A stretch of DNA of 64,000 nucleotides from Paraburkholderia kirstenboschensis. GTDB taxonomy: Bacteria > Pseudomonadota > Gammaproteobacteria > Burkholderiales > Burkholderiaceae. Below, one piece after another: positions 11,189 through 19,315 of the stretch. The translations under genes were made by a program, and so were the position numbers. The notes under the pieces are model-generated. The model saw nothing but the letters and a program-made list of their open reading frames with translations. It was not told where the DNA came from and ran no database searches. Each line of letters begins with the position of its first letter. Position 1 is the first letter of the stretch. Location of the stretch: assembly GCF_904848585.1 (NCBI RefSeq), contig NZ_CAJHCR010000002.1:496001-560000 (forward strand), written 5' to 3'.

Positions 11189-12175
11189 TCAAGGCAATGA
11201 AAAACTGCGGTCGAAACTCGCACGCACATCCAGATGCGCGCGAATTACGTTGGCCGCCTCGTAGGTGTCGGCGGTGCGCTGCTGCGCGGCCACGACGCTA
11301 TCGTCTATGGCGACCGGATGCACCTGACCGCGCTGATAAACGGTCTTCAACACGTCGGTCGGCAAGCCGGTGACGCGCGACTGCATCGCCGCGACTTCGT
11401 CGGGGTGCGTGAGCGCCCAGCGCTGACCCGTCGCCACGCGCCGCAGAAAGTCGGCTAACTGCGCCCGCTTGGCCGCAATCGCGGCCTCGGTCGCGACCTG
11501 ATAGCTAAGCCCTTCCGACAGACCCACGCCGTTCGCGATGATGCGGTCGTGATCGCGCGACTCGCCAAGCGCCGTGTACGGGTCCCAAACCGACCACGCA
11601 TCGACGCTGCCCGAAGCGAGCGCGGCCTTTGCGTCGGCCGGCGCGAGGAACACAAACCTGACGTCGCTCGCGGACAGATTCGCTTTCTTCAGTGCGGCGA
11701 GCGCGAGAAAGTGGCCGATGGAGCCGCGCGTCGTGGCAAGGCGCTTGCCCTTCAGATTCGCGACCTCGGTGAGCGGCGAATGCGGACCGACCACGATGGC
11801 GAGATCGAGCGGATTGGACCGGGTCGCGGCGACGGCCCGCACGCGCGCGCCGGCAGCGAGCGCGAATACGAGCGGCGCGTCTCCGAGTCCGCCGACATCC
11901 ACGGCACCTGCATTCAACGCTTCGCCAAGCGGCTGGGCTGCCGGGAAGTTGAACCATTCGATCTTGTACGGCAAGTCTTTCAACTGGCCCGAAGCTTCCA
12001 GAATGCCGCGCGTTTGCAACGATTGATCGCCGACCTTGAGCACGGGCAGATCCGCAGCATTTGCTGACGTCGCGCATAGCAGAGCGGGAATCGCCAGCAC
12101 AGCGGCGGCGAGCGGTTTGACAAGCGTGCGTTGCAGCGCGGAGAGCGTCGCGAAAAGAGAACCGGATAGCGTCAT
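11189..12175 (-). CDS. Aliphatic sulfonate-type ABC transporter substrate-binding protein (SsuA-like)
   Basis: Periplasmic solute-binding protein of 328 residues with a signal peptide ending ATSANA-A about residue 40. The mature part has family features of SsuA/TauA proteins: ILEASGQLKDLPYKIEWFNFPAAQPLGEALNAGAVD, DVGGLGDAPLVFA and SVDAWSVWDPYTA. No permease or ATPase gene is adjacent, so it is an orphan in this window. It is divergent from a LysR gene 163 bases away and near sulfur-metabolism genes, which suggests uptake of an organosulfonate. The substrate is inferred. Confidence 0.85.
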   Translation of the reverse strand: MTLSGSLFATLSALQRTLVKPLAAAVLAIPALLCATSANAADLPVLKVGDQSLQTRGILEASGQLKDLPYKIEWFNFPAAQPLGEALNAGAVDVGGLGDAPLVFALAAGARVRAVAATRSNPLDLAIVVGPHSPLTEVANLKGKRLATTRGSIGHFLALAALKKANLSASDVRFVFLAPADAKAALASGSVDAWSVWDPYTALGESRDHDRIIANGVGLSEGLSYQVATEAAIAAKRAQLADFLRRVATGQRWALTHPDEVAAMQSRVTGLPTDVLKTVYQRGQVHPVAIDDSVVAAQQRTADTYEAANVIRAHLDVRASFDRSFSLP

Positions 12176-12338
12176 GTGGAAGGCCTGCGAATGAGTTTCC
12201 AGCGACGATAAGCGAGCGGCCCGTATAAGACAAACGCATTATTCTTCTATGCAAATATGCGAATTTTTATTACGCGCGACGCTTGAAAAAACGGCGACGC
12301 GCCTATCATCGGGCGCATGAACCATCTCACCGCTCATT
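12176..12338. promoter_or_regulatory. Divergent promoter region, sulfonate-binding protein / LysR regulator
   Basis: The 163-base gap is much more AT-rich than its surroundings around 12230-12270, with several TAT/ATT runs and the imperfect element ATGCAAATATGC. LysR-type regulators normally bind such divergent regions and control both the neighbour and themselves. A possible plus-strand promoter is TTGAAA at about 12283 with TATCAT 15 bases later, a short spacing. No operator can be fixed by eye. Confidence 0.4.
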
Positions 12339-13250
12339 ATGAAGATCGACGAAATCGACGCCTACGTCACCGTTATTCGCTGTGAGTCACTGCAGCAGGC
12401 AGCGCTCACGCTTGGCCTCACGCAACCGGCCATCACGCGCCGCCTGCAGAATTTCGAGGAAGCGCTCGGCGTCGAATTGCTCGACCGTAACACGCGTCCC
12501 CTGAAGGCGACGGCGACCGGCCGGGTCGTCTACGAACAATGCCGCGTGATTCAGCGCGAACTGGACGTGCTGCGCGAAATCGTCGCGACCGATACGCCCC
12601 CCGTCGGCACGCTACGCGTAGGCGTGGCGCAAACCATCGCCGACATCGCGCTCGGCGAAGCGCTGCGCGTGGTGAAAGCGGCTTACCCGGAGTTGCAGGC
12701 GCGCGCGTCGACCGGCTGGGGCAGCCAGTTGTTGCAACGTCTCGAAGATGGCGAACTCGACGCCGCCGCGATCCTCCTGCCTGCCAACAAAACCTTCGGC
12801 GACGCGTTGTCGGCGCGCTCGCTTGGCCGCATCAAGCTTGCGGTGGTGGCGCGCAAAGGCCTGCTGAAAAAGCGCGTGCATACGCTTGCGCAATGCCAGT
12901 CGACCGGTTGGGTTCTGAATCCCGATGGCTGCGGTTTCCGCGACGGCCTGCAGCGCGCGCTGACGGGCCTCGGTCTCGCGCTCAAGCTGAATCTGGAAAC
13001 GCTCGGCACGGAATTGCAACTGCAGCTTGTCGCGGATGGTCATGGCTTAGGGCTCGTACCCATGCCGCTGCTGGTTGGCAGCGCTTACGCGGATAAACTC
13101 GACGTGGTGACGATCAGCGACTTCAAGCCGCTGATCGATATGTGGCTCGTGCACCCGCGTGTGCTCGGCAAATTGCAGCAGCCGGTCGAGCGGTTCGGCG
13201 CGGCGATCGAACGGCAATTCAAGGAGGCCCGCACGCAACGCGCGGCTTGA
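12339..13250 (+). CDS. LysR-family transcriptional regulator
   Basis: Regulator of 303 residues. The N-terminal winged HTH is at residues 1-60 (ALTLGLTQPAITRRLQNFEEALGVELLDR), followed by a linker helix and a periplasmic-binding-protein-like effector domain (SVGTLRVGVAQTIAD onward). It starts at ATG 12339 with no alternative nearby. It is divergent from the sulfonate-type binding protein, so that gene is the likely target. By analogy with CysB/Cbl/SsuR it may respond to sulfur status, but nothing in its own sequence proves this. Confidence 0.87.
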   Translation: MKIDEIDAYVTVIRCESLQQAALTLGLTQPAITRRLQNFEEALGVELLDRNTRPLKATATGRVVYEQCRVIQRELDVLREIVATDTPPVGTLRVGVAQTIADIALGEALRVVKAAYPELQARASTGWGSQLLQRLEDGELDAAAILLPANKTFGDALSARSLGRIKLAVVARKGLLKKRVHTLAQCQSTGWVLNPDGCGFRDGLQRALTGLGLALKLNLETLGTELQLQLVADGHGLGLVPMPLLVGSAYADKLDVVTISDFKPLIDMWLVHPRVLGKLQQPVERFGAAIERQFKEARTQRAA

Positions 13251-13287
13251 AGCGTGTCTGCGTGTCTGCGTGCTTGCTGTCTTCGTT

Positions 13288-13430
13288 GGTTCGTCGTTGG
13301 TTCGTCGTTGGTTCGTCGTTGGTTCGTCGCTGGTTCGTCGCTGGTTCGTCGCTGGTTCGTCGCTGGTTCGTCGCTGGTTCGTCGCTGGTTCGTCGCTGGT
13401 TCGTCGCTGGTTCGTCGCTGGTTCGTCGCT
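13288..13430. repeat. Minisatellite: 13 tandem copies of an 11-bp unit
   Basis: Thirteen head-to-tail copies of GGTTCGTCGYT with no spacer. The first three read GGTTCGTCGTT and the next ten GGTTCGTCGCT, with perfect identity within each block. Degenerate half units flank it (CTTCGTT before, GGTTCCTGGTT after). The array lies 37 bases past the LysR stop and 57 bases past the end of the convergent rhodanese gene, so it is noncoding. Because 11 is not a multiple of 3, every frame reads through it as an 11-residue repeat, which creates spurious open frames on both strands. Confidence 0.98.
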
Positions 13431-13442
13431 GGTTCCTGGTTC

Positions 13443-13475
13443 AGCCCGCGTTGCACGGCAGTGGCAGCGCGGGCT
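13443..13475. terminator. Possible bidirectional terminator hairpin between convergent genes
   Basis: AGCCCGCG (13443-13450) pairs with CGCGGGCT (13468-13475) across a 17-base loop. It lies between the minisatellite and the stop of the convergent sulfurtransferase gene. There is no U-tract, so terminator function is only suggested. Confidence 0.35.
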
Positions 13476-13487
13476 TGAACGCCAACG

Positions 13488-15089
13488 TCAGATCACATGG
13501 AATCCATGCGTGCCGTCGCGAGCCAGTTGCGCGACGAGCCCATACTCCCACTCGAGATAGGCGTTCATTGCCTCGCGTGCGTTATCGGTGCCTTCATACG
13601 GACGCCGATACCGATCGATGCGCGGCGACGCCAGCCGCGTCTCGCCGCTCTCCACGGGCAGACCCGCTTCGATCCACGCCGCCGTGCCGCCCGTGAGCAC
13701 CTGCACCGGCTTGCCGGTCAACGCCGCCAACTCGGGCGCCGCGAAGCGCGCGAGCAGACTGCTGCCGCATGTGAGCACATAACGCTGTGCGTCCGGCAGC
13801 TTATGCACCGCCTTCTCCAATTCGCTGCGAATCGCGAACCACGCGCCTGGAATATGACGCTTCACATAGTTCGCGCTGCTCGTGACATCGAGCACGACCG
13901 TGCCGGGCGACTGTAGGAGCGCGGCGAGTTCCGCAGGCGCGATTTCGTCGGCGCCGGGTGGCTGGGGCGCGAGGCGCGCGGCAGGGGCCGGGCCTTTTTC
14001 GGCGAAGTCGGCGGCGGTCAGACCGTCCACCACGTATACCTCGATGTTCATCTGCGCGAGCCACGACGCAGTCATGTTCGCACGCACGCCGTCGCTGTCC
14101 GCGAGAATCACGCGCGCACCGCGCACTGGCGCGAACATCTCGGTTTCCTGCACGAGCTGGCCGCCGGGCGCGTGGCGAAAGCCCGGTACGTGGCCCGCTT
14201 CGTATTCCTCTGGCGTGCGCACATCGAAGCGGTACACGGTGCGCACCGCTTCGTCGGCCCAGCGGCGCGCTTCGTCGCGTGACGTGCGCCCCACTTTCGC
14301 GCGATCGGCGACCGCCCGCGCGCCGTCGGCGGCGACGAGACGCAGTGCATCGTCGACTACGGGATGCGGCCGTCGCGAACTGCCGTGCGCGAGCGGCTGC
14401 CCGGCGAGCGTCCAGCCCATGGTGCCATTGCGCAGCGCGGCGACCGGGTTCGGCACGCCCGCGTTGATGAGCGACTGCGCGCCGATGATGCTGCGCGTGC
14501 GCCCTGCGCAATTCACGATGATCCGCGTCGTGGGATCGGGCGCGAGCTCACGCGCGCGCAGCACCAGTTCCGCCCCAGGCACGCTGATGCTGCCGGGAAT
14601 ATTCATCGTCTGATATTCGTCGAAACGGCGCGCGTCGAGCACGACCACGTTTTCTTCGCGATCGAGCAGCGCCTGCACCTGCTGCGCCGGCAGCGACGGC
14701 GTGTGGCGCACGCTTTCCACCAGTTCGCCGAACGCTTTGCTCGGCACGTTGACGTCCTGGAACAGCTCACCGCCGGCCTTGCGCCAGCCTTGCAAACCGC
14801 CTTCGAACAGCGCGACGTCGGTGTAGCCGAGGCTCCTGAGGCGCTCCGCCGCACGGGCGGCGAGCCCTTCGCCGTCGTCGAGCACGACAATGGGCACAGC
14901 GCGGCGCGGCAAGCGCACCGGCGCATCGAGTTCTAGCCGCGACAGCGGCAGGTTCGCGGCGAACAACGGATGACTGCGCGCGTGCGGATCTTCCTCGCGC
15001 ACATCGACGAGCGCGATTTCCTCGCGTTCGAGCAGTGCGCGGCGCACGTCTGCATAAGATCGGGTACGTAAATCTTTTTCGAATGTCAT
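13488..15089 (-). CDS. Four-domain rhodanese-type sulfurtransferase
   Basis: Cytoplasmic protein of 533 residues made of four tandem rhodanese domains (about 10-110, 130-235, 275-365, 385-480) and a C-terminal extension. The active-site Cys is present only in domains 2 (C194, NCAGRTRS) and 4 (C441, TCGSSLLAR). In domains 1 and 3 the loop carries Asp instead (VVLDDGEG and ILADSDGVR), so those two are probably structural or regulatory. The start overlaps the thiol dioxygenase stop by 4 bases. Coupling to that enzyme suggests it handles sulfane sulfur or the sulfinate product of thiol oxidation; the exact reaction is unknown. Confidence 0.88.
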   Translation of the reverse strand: MTFEKDLRTRSYADVRRALLEREEIALVDVREEDPHARSHPLFAANLPLSRLELDAPVRLPRRAVPIVVLDDGEGLAARAAERLRSLGYTDVALFEGGLQGWRKAGGELFQDVNVPSKAFGELVESVRHTPSLPAQQVQALLDREENVVVLDARRFDEYQTMNIPGSISVPGAELVLRARELAPDPTTRIIVNCAGRTRSIIGAQSLINAGVPNPVAALRNGTMGWTLAGQPLAHGSSRRPHPVVDDALRLVAADGARAVADRAKVGRTSRDEARRWADEAVRTVYRFDVRTPEEYEAGHVPGFRHAPGGQLVQETEMFAPVRGARVILADSDGVRANMTASWLAQMNIEVYVVDGLTAADFAEKGPAPAARLAPQPPGADEIAPAELAALLQSPGTVVLDVTSSANYVKRHIPGAWFAIRSELEKAVHKLPDAQRYVLTCGSSLLARFAAPELAALTGKPVQVLTGGTAAWIEAGLPVESGETRLASPRIDRYRRPYEGTDNAREAMNAYLEWEYGLVAQLARDGTHGFHVI

Positions 15090-15694
15090 GAGATCGGGGA
15101 CTCCTTCGACACATTCCAGATGTTCGGCAACACGTCGTTCGAATAGCCGGACACAAAATTTTTGCGGCCACCGCCGCCCGGATACACGGAGCGGCTCACC
15201 GCTCCGATATTTCCACCGTACACGTGAATGCTGATCGACGTACGGTCACCAAATGCATTGCTCACGCGATGAATATCGCCGATGCGCGGCGACACCGCAT
15301 CCACGGCGCCCGTATCGAGGCGCCGCGGCGCGCCCTCTTCAACCAGGTCGCCATGCGGCGCGACACGGTAATGCTGCGCAATTTCCGCGCCACGCAGCAC
15401 GCCGATCAACCCCCACACCGTATGGTCGTGCACGGGCGTCGCCTGCCCCGGCCCCCAGACGAAACTGACGATCGAAAAACGCTGCCGCGAGTCCGCATGC
15501 AACAGAAACTGCTGGTAGCGCTCGGGGTCGGGCCGCGCGAAAGCATCGGGCAGCCAGTCGTCGTGCGCAATCAGTTCGCGCAGCGCGGCACCGCCCGCTT
15601 CGAGCAGCGCGGCTTCGGGCGTTTCGTCGTCGACGAGCGCCGCAATACGGCCGACGAACGCGCGCAGCCGGTCAGGCCTCAGAGTCTGGGTCAT
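15086..15694 (-). CDS. Cysteine/3-mercaptopropionate dioxygenase-type thiol dioxygenase
   Basis: Non-haem iron dioxygenase of the cupin superfamily, 202 residues, which adds O2 to a thiol to give a sulfinate. The iron ligands are visible: H89 and H91 in TPVHDHTVWG and H142 in GDIHRVSN. The stretch FSIVSFVWGPGQATPVHDHTVWGLIG is typical of bacterial Arg-type thiol dioxygenases, many of which prefer 3-mercaptopropionate over cysteine. The substrate is thus open. The gene overlaps the rhodanese gene (ATGA) and the two are surely co-translated. Confidence 0.88.
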   Translation of the reverse strand: MTQTLRPDRLRAFVGRIAALVDDETPEAALLEAGGAALRELIAHDDWLPDAFARPDPERYQQFLLHADSRQRFSIVSFVWGPGQATPVHDHTVWGLIGVLRGAEIAQHYRVAPHGDLVEEGAPRRLDTGAVDAVSPRIGDIHRVSNAFGDRTSISIHVYGGNIGAVSRSVYPGGGGRKNFVSGYSNDVLPNIWNVSKESPIS

Positions 15695-15930
15695 GGGTAG
15701 CTTGACAGAATAGTGAGGAAGTTCGGCGCGCGGCAGGCACTAGTCGCTTCGCGCACCTGCATCAAGCGCCGCGTTGAGGAATCGGGTCCAAAGCGGTGCG
15801 AGTTCGGCACGCCGCTCGATCGTGGTCGCGCCGCTGTCGCCCGCCGTTGCCCGATATCGGCCGATATCGCCGCGATGTCGCCGGGCCACAGCGGCGCTGC
15901 GATGAAACCGTGAGACACCCGCGAAGACGC

Positions 15931-16776
15931 TCAGGTCAGCACGTCGGGCTCCGCTTCCACGAGACCTTCGAGCAGGCTCTGGAAGGCGAACACGGCGCCG
16001 TTCGCGCGGCCCACCTGCTCGTGCGTGAGCGCGGCCATCTCATGGGGAATGGCTTGGGGCGCGCCGGCCGCTTCGGCGAGCAATTGCGCGTGACAGGCGT
16101 TGTCGAGCGCGATGTACCACCAGGCCGCCGCCTCGACGCTCGGACCCGCCGTCAGGATGCCGTGGTTCTTCAAAATCACCGCCTTGTTCCCGCCGAGCGC
16201 CGCAGCGATGCGCGCGCCTTCATCGGTATCGAGCACGACGCCGCGAAAATCGTCGAACAATGCGTGGTCCTGGTAGAACGCGCACGAATCCTGCGTCAGC
16301 GGATCGAGCTTGCGGCCAAGCGTGGACCACGCCTTGCCGTACAACGAATGCGTGTGCGCCGCCGCGACCACCTCGGGACGTGCCTCGTGAATCGCTGCAT
16401 GAATTGCAAAAGCGGCCTGATTCACCGGCCCCTCGCCGACCACGATCTCGCCTTGCGCATTGACGAGCAACAGATCGGATACGCGGATGCGACTGAAATG
16501 CTTGCCGAACGGATTAACCCAGAAGTGATCGGGCCATTCCGGATCGCGTGCGGTGATGTGACCGGCAAGCCCCTGATCGAAGCCGTAGCGTGCGAAGAGC
16601 CGAAACGCGACCGCGAGCCGCTCCTGACGGTAACGGCGCTCTTCGGCGACGCCTTCGCGCGGCGGCACGTCGTCGAACCAGAACTTGCGCAGCGGTGCGT
16701 GGCGCTTCAATGTCGATGGTTCGCCGCCGGGCGCAAGACGTTCGCCGGTCGGACGTGCGTGAGAAAGATCGGTCAT
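15931..16776 (-). CDS. Class II aldolase/adducin-family protein
   Basis: Predicted zinc-dependent aldolase or decarboxylase-like enzyme, 281 residues. The zinc ligands appear in AAAHTHSLYGKAW (HxH) and KNHGILT. FWVNPFGKHFSRIRVSDLLLV and QAAFAIHAAIHEARPE are family features. I chose ATG 16776 because the longer frame lies inside the upstream monooxygenase gene; it starts 11 bases after that gene's stop. Pairing with an SsuD-like monooxygenase suggests it processes the aldehyde or carbonyl product of C-S cleavage, which is inference. Confidence 0.82.
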   Translation of the reverse strand: MTDLSHARPTGERLAPGGEPSTLKRHAPLRKFWFDDVPPREGVAEERRYRQERLAVAFRLFARYGFDQGLAGHITARDPEWPDHFWVNPFGKHFSRIRVSDLLLVNAQGEIVVGEGPVNQAAFAIHAAIHEARPEVVAAAHTHSLYGKAWSTLGRKLDPLTQDSCAFYQDHALFDDFRGVVLDTDEGARIAAALGGNKAVILKNHGILTAGPSVEAAAWWYIALDNACHAQLLAEAAGAPQAIPHEMAALTHEQVGRANGAVFAFQSLLEGLVEAEPDVLT

Positions 16777-16787
16777 CGCGCCTCCGG

Positions 16788-17903
16788 TCACGCGGCCACG
16801 GTCTCGGTGGTCGCGGCGCCCTGGGCACCCTCGGCGCTGCGAATGCGCGCAATGCGTTCGCGCGTCGCGGGAATCAGCTCGCGGCCATAGTCGATCGCGT
16901 CTTCGAGCGGATCGAAGCCGCGCACGAGAAAAGTGGAGACGCCTAGCGCGTAGTATTCCGCGAGCGTCTCGGCGACCTGTTGCGGCGTGCCGACCAAAGC
17001 GGTCGAATTCGAACGTCCGCCTATTTCCCTCGCGATGCCGGTCCACAGGCGTTCGTCGGCGCGATCCGAATCACCGGAAGCCGCGAGCAAACGCCGCGCG
17101 CCTTCGCTTTGCGCGGGCCCGCCTACTCCGAGTCCTTGCGCCGCGCGCAGCCGTCTCGTTTCAGCGAGGATGTGATCGGCGCGCTCCCACGCGGCGGCTT
17201 CGGTCGCGGCGAGAATCGGCCGGAACGACACCGAGAAGCGCACGGTGCGGCCGTGCTTCGCGGCTTCGGCGCGCACGCGTGTTACCTGCTCACGCACTTG
17301 CGCCTTCGATTCGCCCCACAGTGCGTAGACATCCGCATGACGTCCGGCAATTTCGAGCGCGGGCGCCGACGCGCCGCCGAAATACACCGGAATATGCGGC
17401 TGCTGCACCGGCTTCACTTCGGAAAAGCCCTGTTCGAAACGATAGTACTGGCCTTGGTGATCGAACGGCTTCGCCTCGGTCCAGATGCGACGCACGATGT
17501 GCAGGTACTCGTCGGTGCGCGCATAGCGTTCGTCGTGCGAGAGGAAGTCGCCGTCGCGGCGCTGTTCCGCGTCGTCGCCGCCCGAAATGATATGCACGGC
17601 GAGACGGCCGCCCGAATACTGGTCGAGCGTCGCCAGTTGGCGCGCGGCGAGAGTCGGCGCAACAAAGCCCGGGCGATGCGCGAGCATGAAGTGCACCTTG
17701 CTCGTCACGCTGGCTGCATGCGCGACGGTGAGCAGCGCATCGGGGCTCGTGGAATGGTGCGGCACGAGAATGCGGTCGAAGCCCGCCGCCTCGTGCGCGC
17801 GGGCGAACTGCGCGACATAGTCGACGTCGACAGCGGGCCCTTGCGGCGCATGCGTTTCCGATACCTTCCGGGTCTGAATCATGCCGATGAATTCGATGGA
17901 CAC
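16788..17903 (-). CDS. FMNH2-dependent alkanesulfonate monooxygenase-like protein (SsuD family)
   Basis: LLM-class flavin-dependent monooxygenase of 371 residues. It is collinear with SsuD: AHRPGFVAPTLAARQLATLD, GGRLAVHIISGG, LSHDERYARTDEYLHIVRRIW, PVYFGGASAPALEIAGRHADVYALWGE and a C-terminal STALVGTPQQVAETLAEYYALG. The start is GTG 17903 with a perfect GGAGG Shine-Dalgarno 7 bases upstream; the upstream ATGs lack one. Such enzymes use FMNH2 and O2 to release sulfite from organosulfur compounds. No flavin reductase gene is adjacent. The true substrate may differ from alkanesulfonates. Confidence 0.87.
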   Translation of the reverse strand: MSIEFIGMIQTRKVSETHAPQGPAVDVDYVAQFARAHEAAGFDRILVPHHSTSPDALLTVAHAASVTSKVHFMLAHRPGFVAPTLAARQLATLDQYSGGRLAVHIISGGDDAEQRRDGDFLSHDERYARTDEYLHIVRRIWTEAKPFDHQGQYYRFEQGFSEVKPVQQPHIPVYFGGASAPALEIAGRHADVYALWGESKAQVREQVTRVRAEAAKHGRTVRFSVSFRPILAATEAAAWERADHILAETRRLRAAQGLGVGGPAQSEGARRLLAASGDSDRADERLWTGIAREIGGRSNSTALVGTPQQVAETLAEYYALGVSTFLVRGFDPLEDAIDYGRELIPATRERIARIRSAEGAQGAATTETVAA

Positions 17904-18209
17904 GCGAGTGCCTCCGTGAATGGTTGCTGCCCGGCGGGGCAGCGGCATTGCACGCGGAATGCCGTGCTCTGTGGAGGCGTTCAAGGTAGCAGCGAGTCAT
18001 GCGCTTGTTAAATATTGATCAGCCATATCTATATCGACTTTGCATGTAACGGCGTCGCTTCCAGCAGCGACTCTGCGTCGCCTTGACCGGCTTCGCGTGG
18101 ACAGACCCTTCCGCGAACGTGGGCATCGCGCCAGCGCAAGCAGAAAGCCGAAAGCTTTGGGAGAATGCTCCATCGCGTGAAAGCGCCAGAAACAGCAAGC
18201 GAACAGACA
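17904..18209. promoter_or_regulatory. Divergent promoter region between two flavin monooxygenase genes
   Basis: 306 bases separating the SsuD-like gene (minus) from the second LLM gene (plus). It contains a short AT-rich patch near 18003-18035 (TGTTAAATATTGATCAGCCATATCTATAT region), suited to promoters and a CysB/LysR-type operator. No gene is seen. Confidence 0.4.
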
Positions 18210-19205
18210 ATGATCCCCTTTTCGGTCCTCGACCTCTCGCCGGTCATCGTGGGCGCAACGCCCGCAGATGCCTTCAAAAACACACTCGATCTCGCGCAGC
18301 ACGCGGAACGGTGGAACTACCGTCGCTTCTGGCTCGCGGAGCATCACAACATGACCGGCATTGCGAGCGCGGCGACCGCGGTCGTGATCGGTTATGTGGC
18401 CGGCGGCACGAAGACGATCCGCGTCGGCTCTGGCGGCGTCATGCTGCCGAATCACGCGCCGCTCGTGATCGCGGAACAGTTCGGCACGCTCGAGTCGTTG
18501 TATCCGGGCCGGATCGACCTCGGACTCGGCCGCGCGCCGGGCACGGACCAAACCACGGCACGCGCGCTGCGCCGCGATCTGCAAGGCAGCGCGGATTCTT
18601 TCCCCGACGACGTCGCCGAATTGCAGCGCTATTTCGCGGACCCGGTCTCAGGCCAGCGGGTTCGCGCGGTGCCCGGCGCGGGCTTGCATGTGCCGCTGTG
18701 GCTCCTGGGGTCGTCGCTCTTCAGCGCGCAACTCGCCGCGTCGCTCGGCTTGCCTTTTGCGTTCGCGTCGCACTTCGCCCCGGACTATCTGCTGACGGCG
18801 TTGCAGGTTTACCGCTCGCAGTTCCGTCCGTCGGAGACGCTCGACAAGCCCTACGCGATGGTCGGCGTGAACCTCTTTGCAGCGGATACCAATGACGAAG
18901 CACAGCGTCTTTTCACGTCGCTTCAGCAGCAGTTCATCAATTTGCGGCGCGGCACGCCGGGGCAATTGCAGCCGCCGGTCGAGCGGCTCGCGGCTTCGGA
19001 GACGGAATCGAACTCGGTTGCCCATTCGCTCGCATGCACGGCGATCGGCGATCGCGATGCGGTGCGCGAGGGCTTGAAGTCGATCATCGATCAAACCGGC
19101 GCCGACGAATTGATGCTGACCGCACAGATCTACGATCACAAGGCGCGGCTGCGGTCGTTCGAGATCGGGGCGGAAATTCACGAGGAATTGGCCAGCGGAA
19201 AGTGA
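18210..19205 (+). CDS. LLM-class flavin-dependent oxidoreductase (luciferase-like)
   Basis: Bacterial-luciferase-fold monooxygenase, 331 residues. Family motifs are [35 protein letters not shown] and [16 protein letters not shown], typical of the MsnO8/LuxA-like group. I chose ATG 18210 ([11 protein letters not shown]), the common N-terminus of this group; an upstream ATG at 18165 would add 15 atypical residues. The Shine-Dalgarno is weak. Substrate unknown; its divergent pairing with an SsuD-like gene suggests organosulfur oxidation. Confidence 0.85.
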   Translation: MIPFSVLDLSPVIVGATPADAFKNTLDLAQHAERWNYRRFWLAEHHNMTGIASAATAVVIGYVAGGTKTIRVGSGGVMLPNHAPLVIAEQFGTLESLYPGRIDLGLGRAPGTDQTTARALRRDLQGSADSFPDDVAELQRYFADPVSGQRVRAVPGAGLHVPLWLLGSSLFSAQLAASLGLPFAFASHFAPDYLLTALQVYRSQFRPSETLDKPYAMVGVNLFAADTNDEAQRLFTSLQQQFINLRRGTPGQLQPPVERLAASETESNSVAHSLACTAIGDRDAVREGLKSIIDQTGADELMLTAQIYDHKARLRSFEIGAEIHEELASGK

Positions 19206-19218
19206 ACCGCAACGGGAT

Positions 19219-19257
19219 GAAAAAAGGGCGGCGCATACGCGACCGCCCTTCTTTTTT
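19219..19257. terminator. Bidirectional intrinsic terminator
   Basis: AAGGGCGG and CCGCCCTT pair around an 11-base loop. The stem is flanked by an A-run on the left and CTTTTTT on the right, so both strands end in a U-tract. It lies 14 bases past the LLM oxidoreductase stop and faces the convergent hydrolase gene, serving both. Confidence 0.85.
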
Positions 19258-19315
19258 CGCCTTCTTTCTCGTGTTCTTCTTCTGAGCGGTTCGATCCGCT
19301 CCAGTCTCTACTAGC

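Noticed and set aside
13085-13560. Open frames encoding an 11-residue repeat protein (RRWFVAGSSLV type or its antisense TNQRRTSDEPA)
   Set aside because: An 11-bp tandem repeat leaves several frames open by chance; no ribosome-binding site, signal or conserved flank supports translation.
15695-15930. A riboswitch or missing gene between the aldolase and the thiol dioxygenase
   Set aside because: The 236 bases show no conserved riboswitch-like pairing and no usable open frame.
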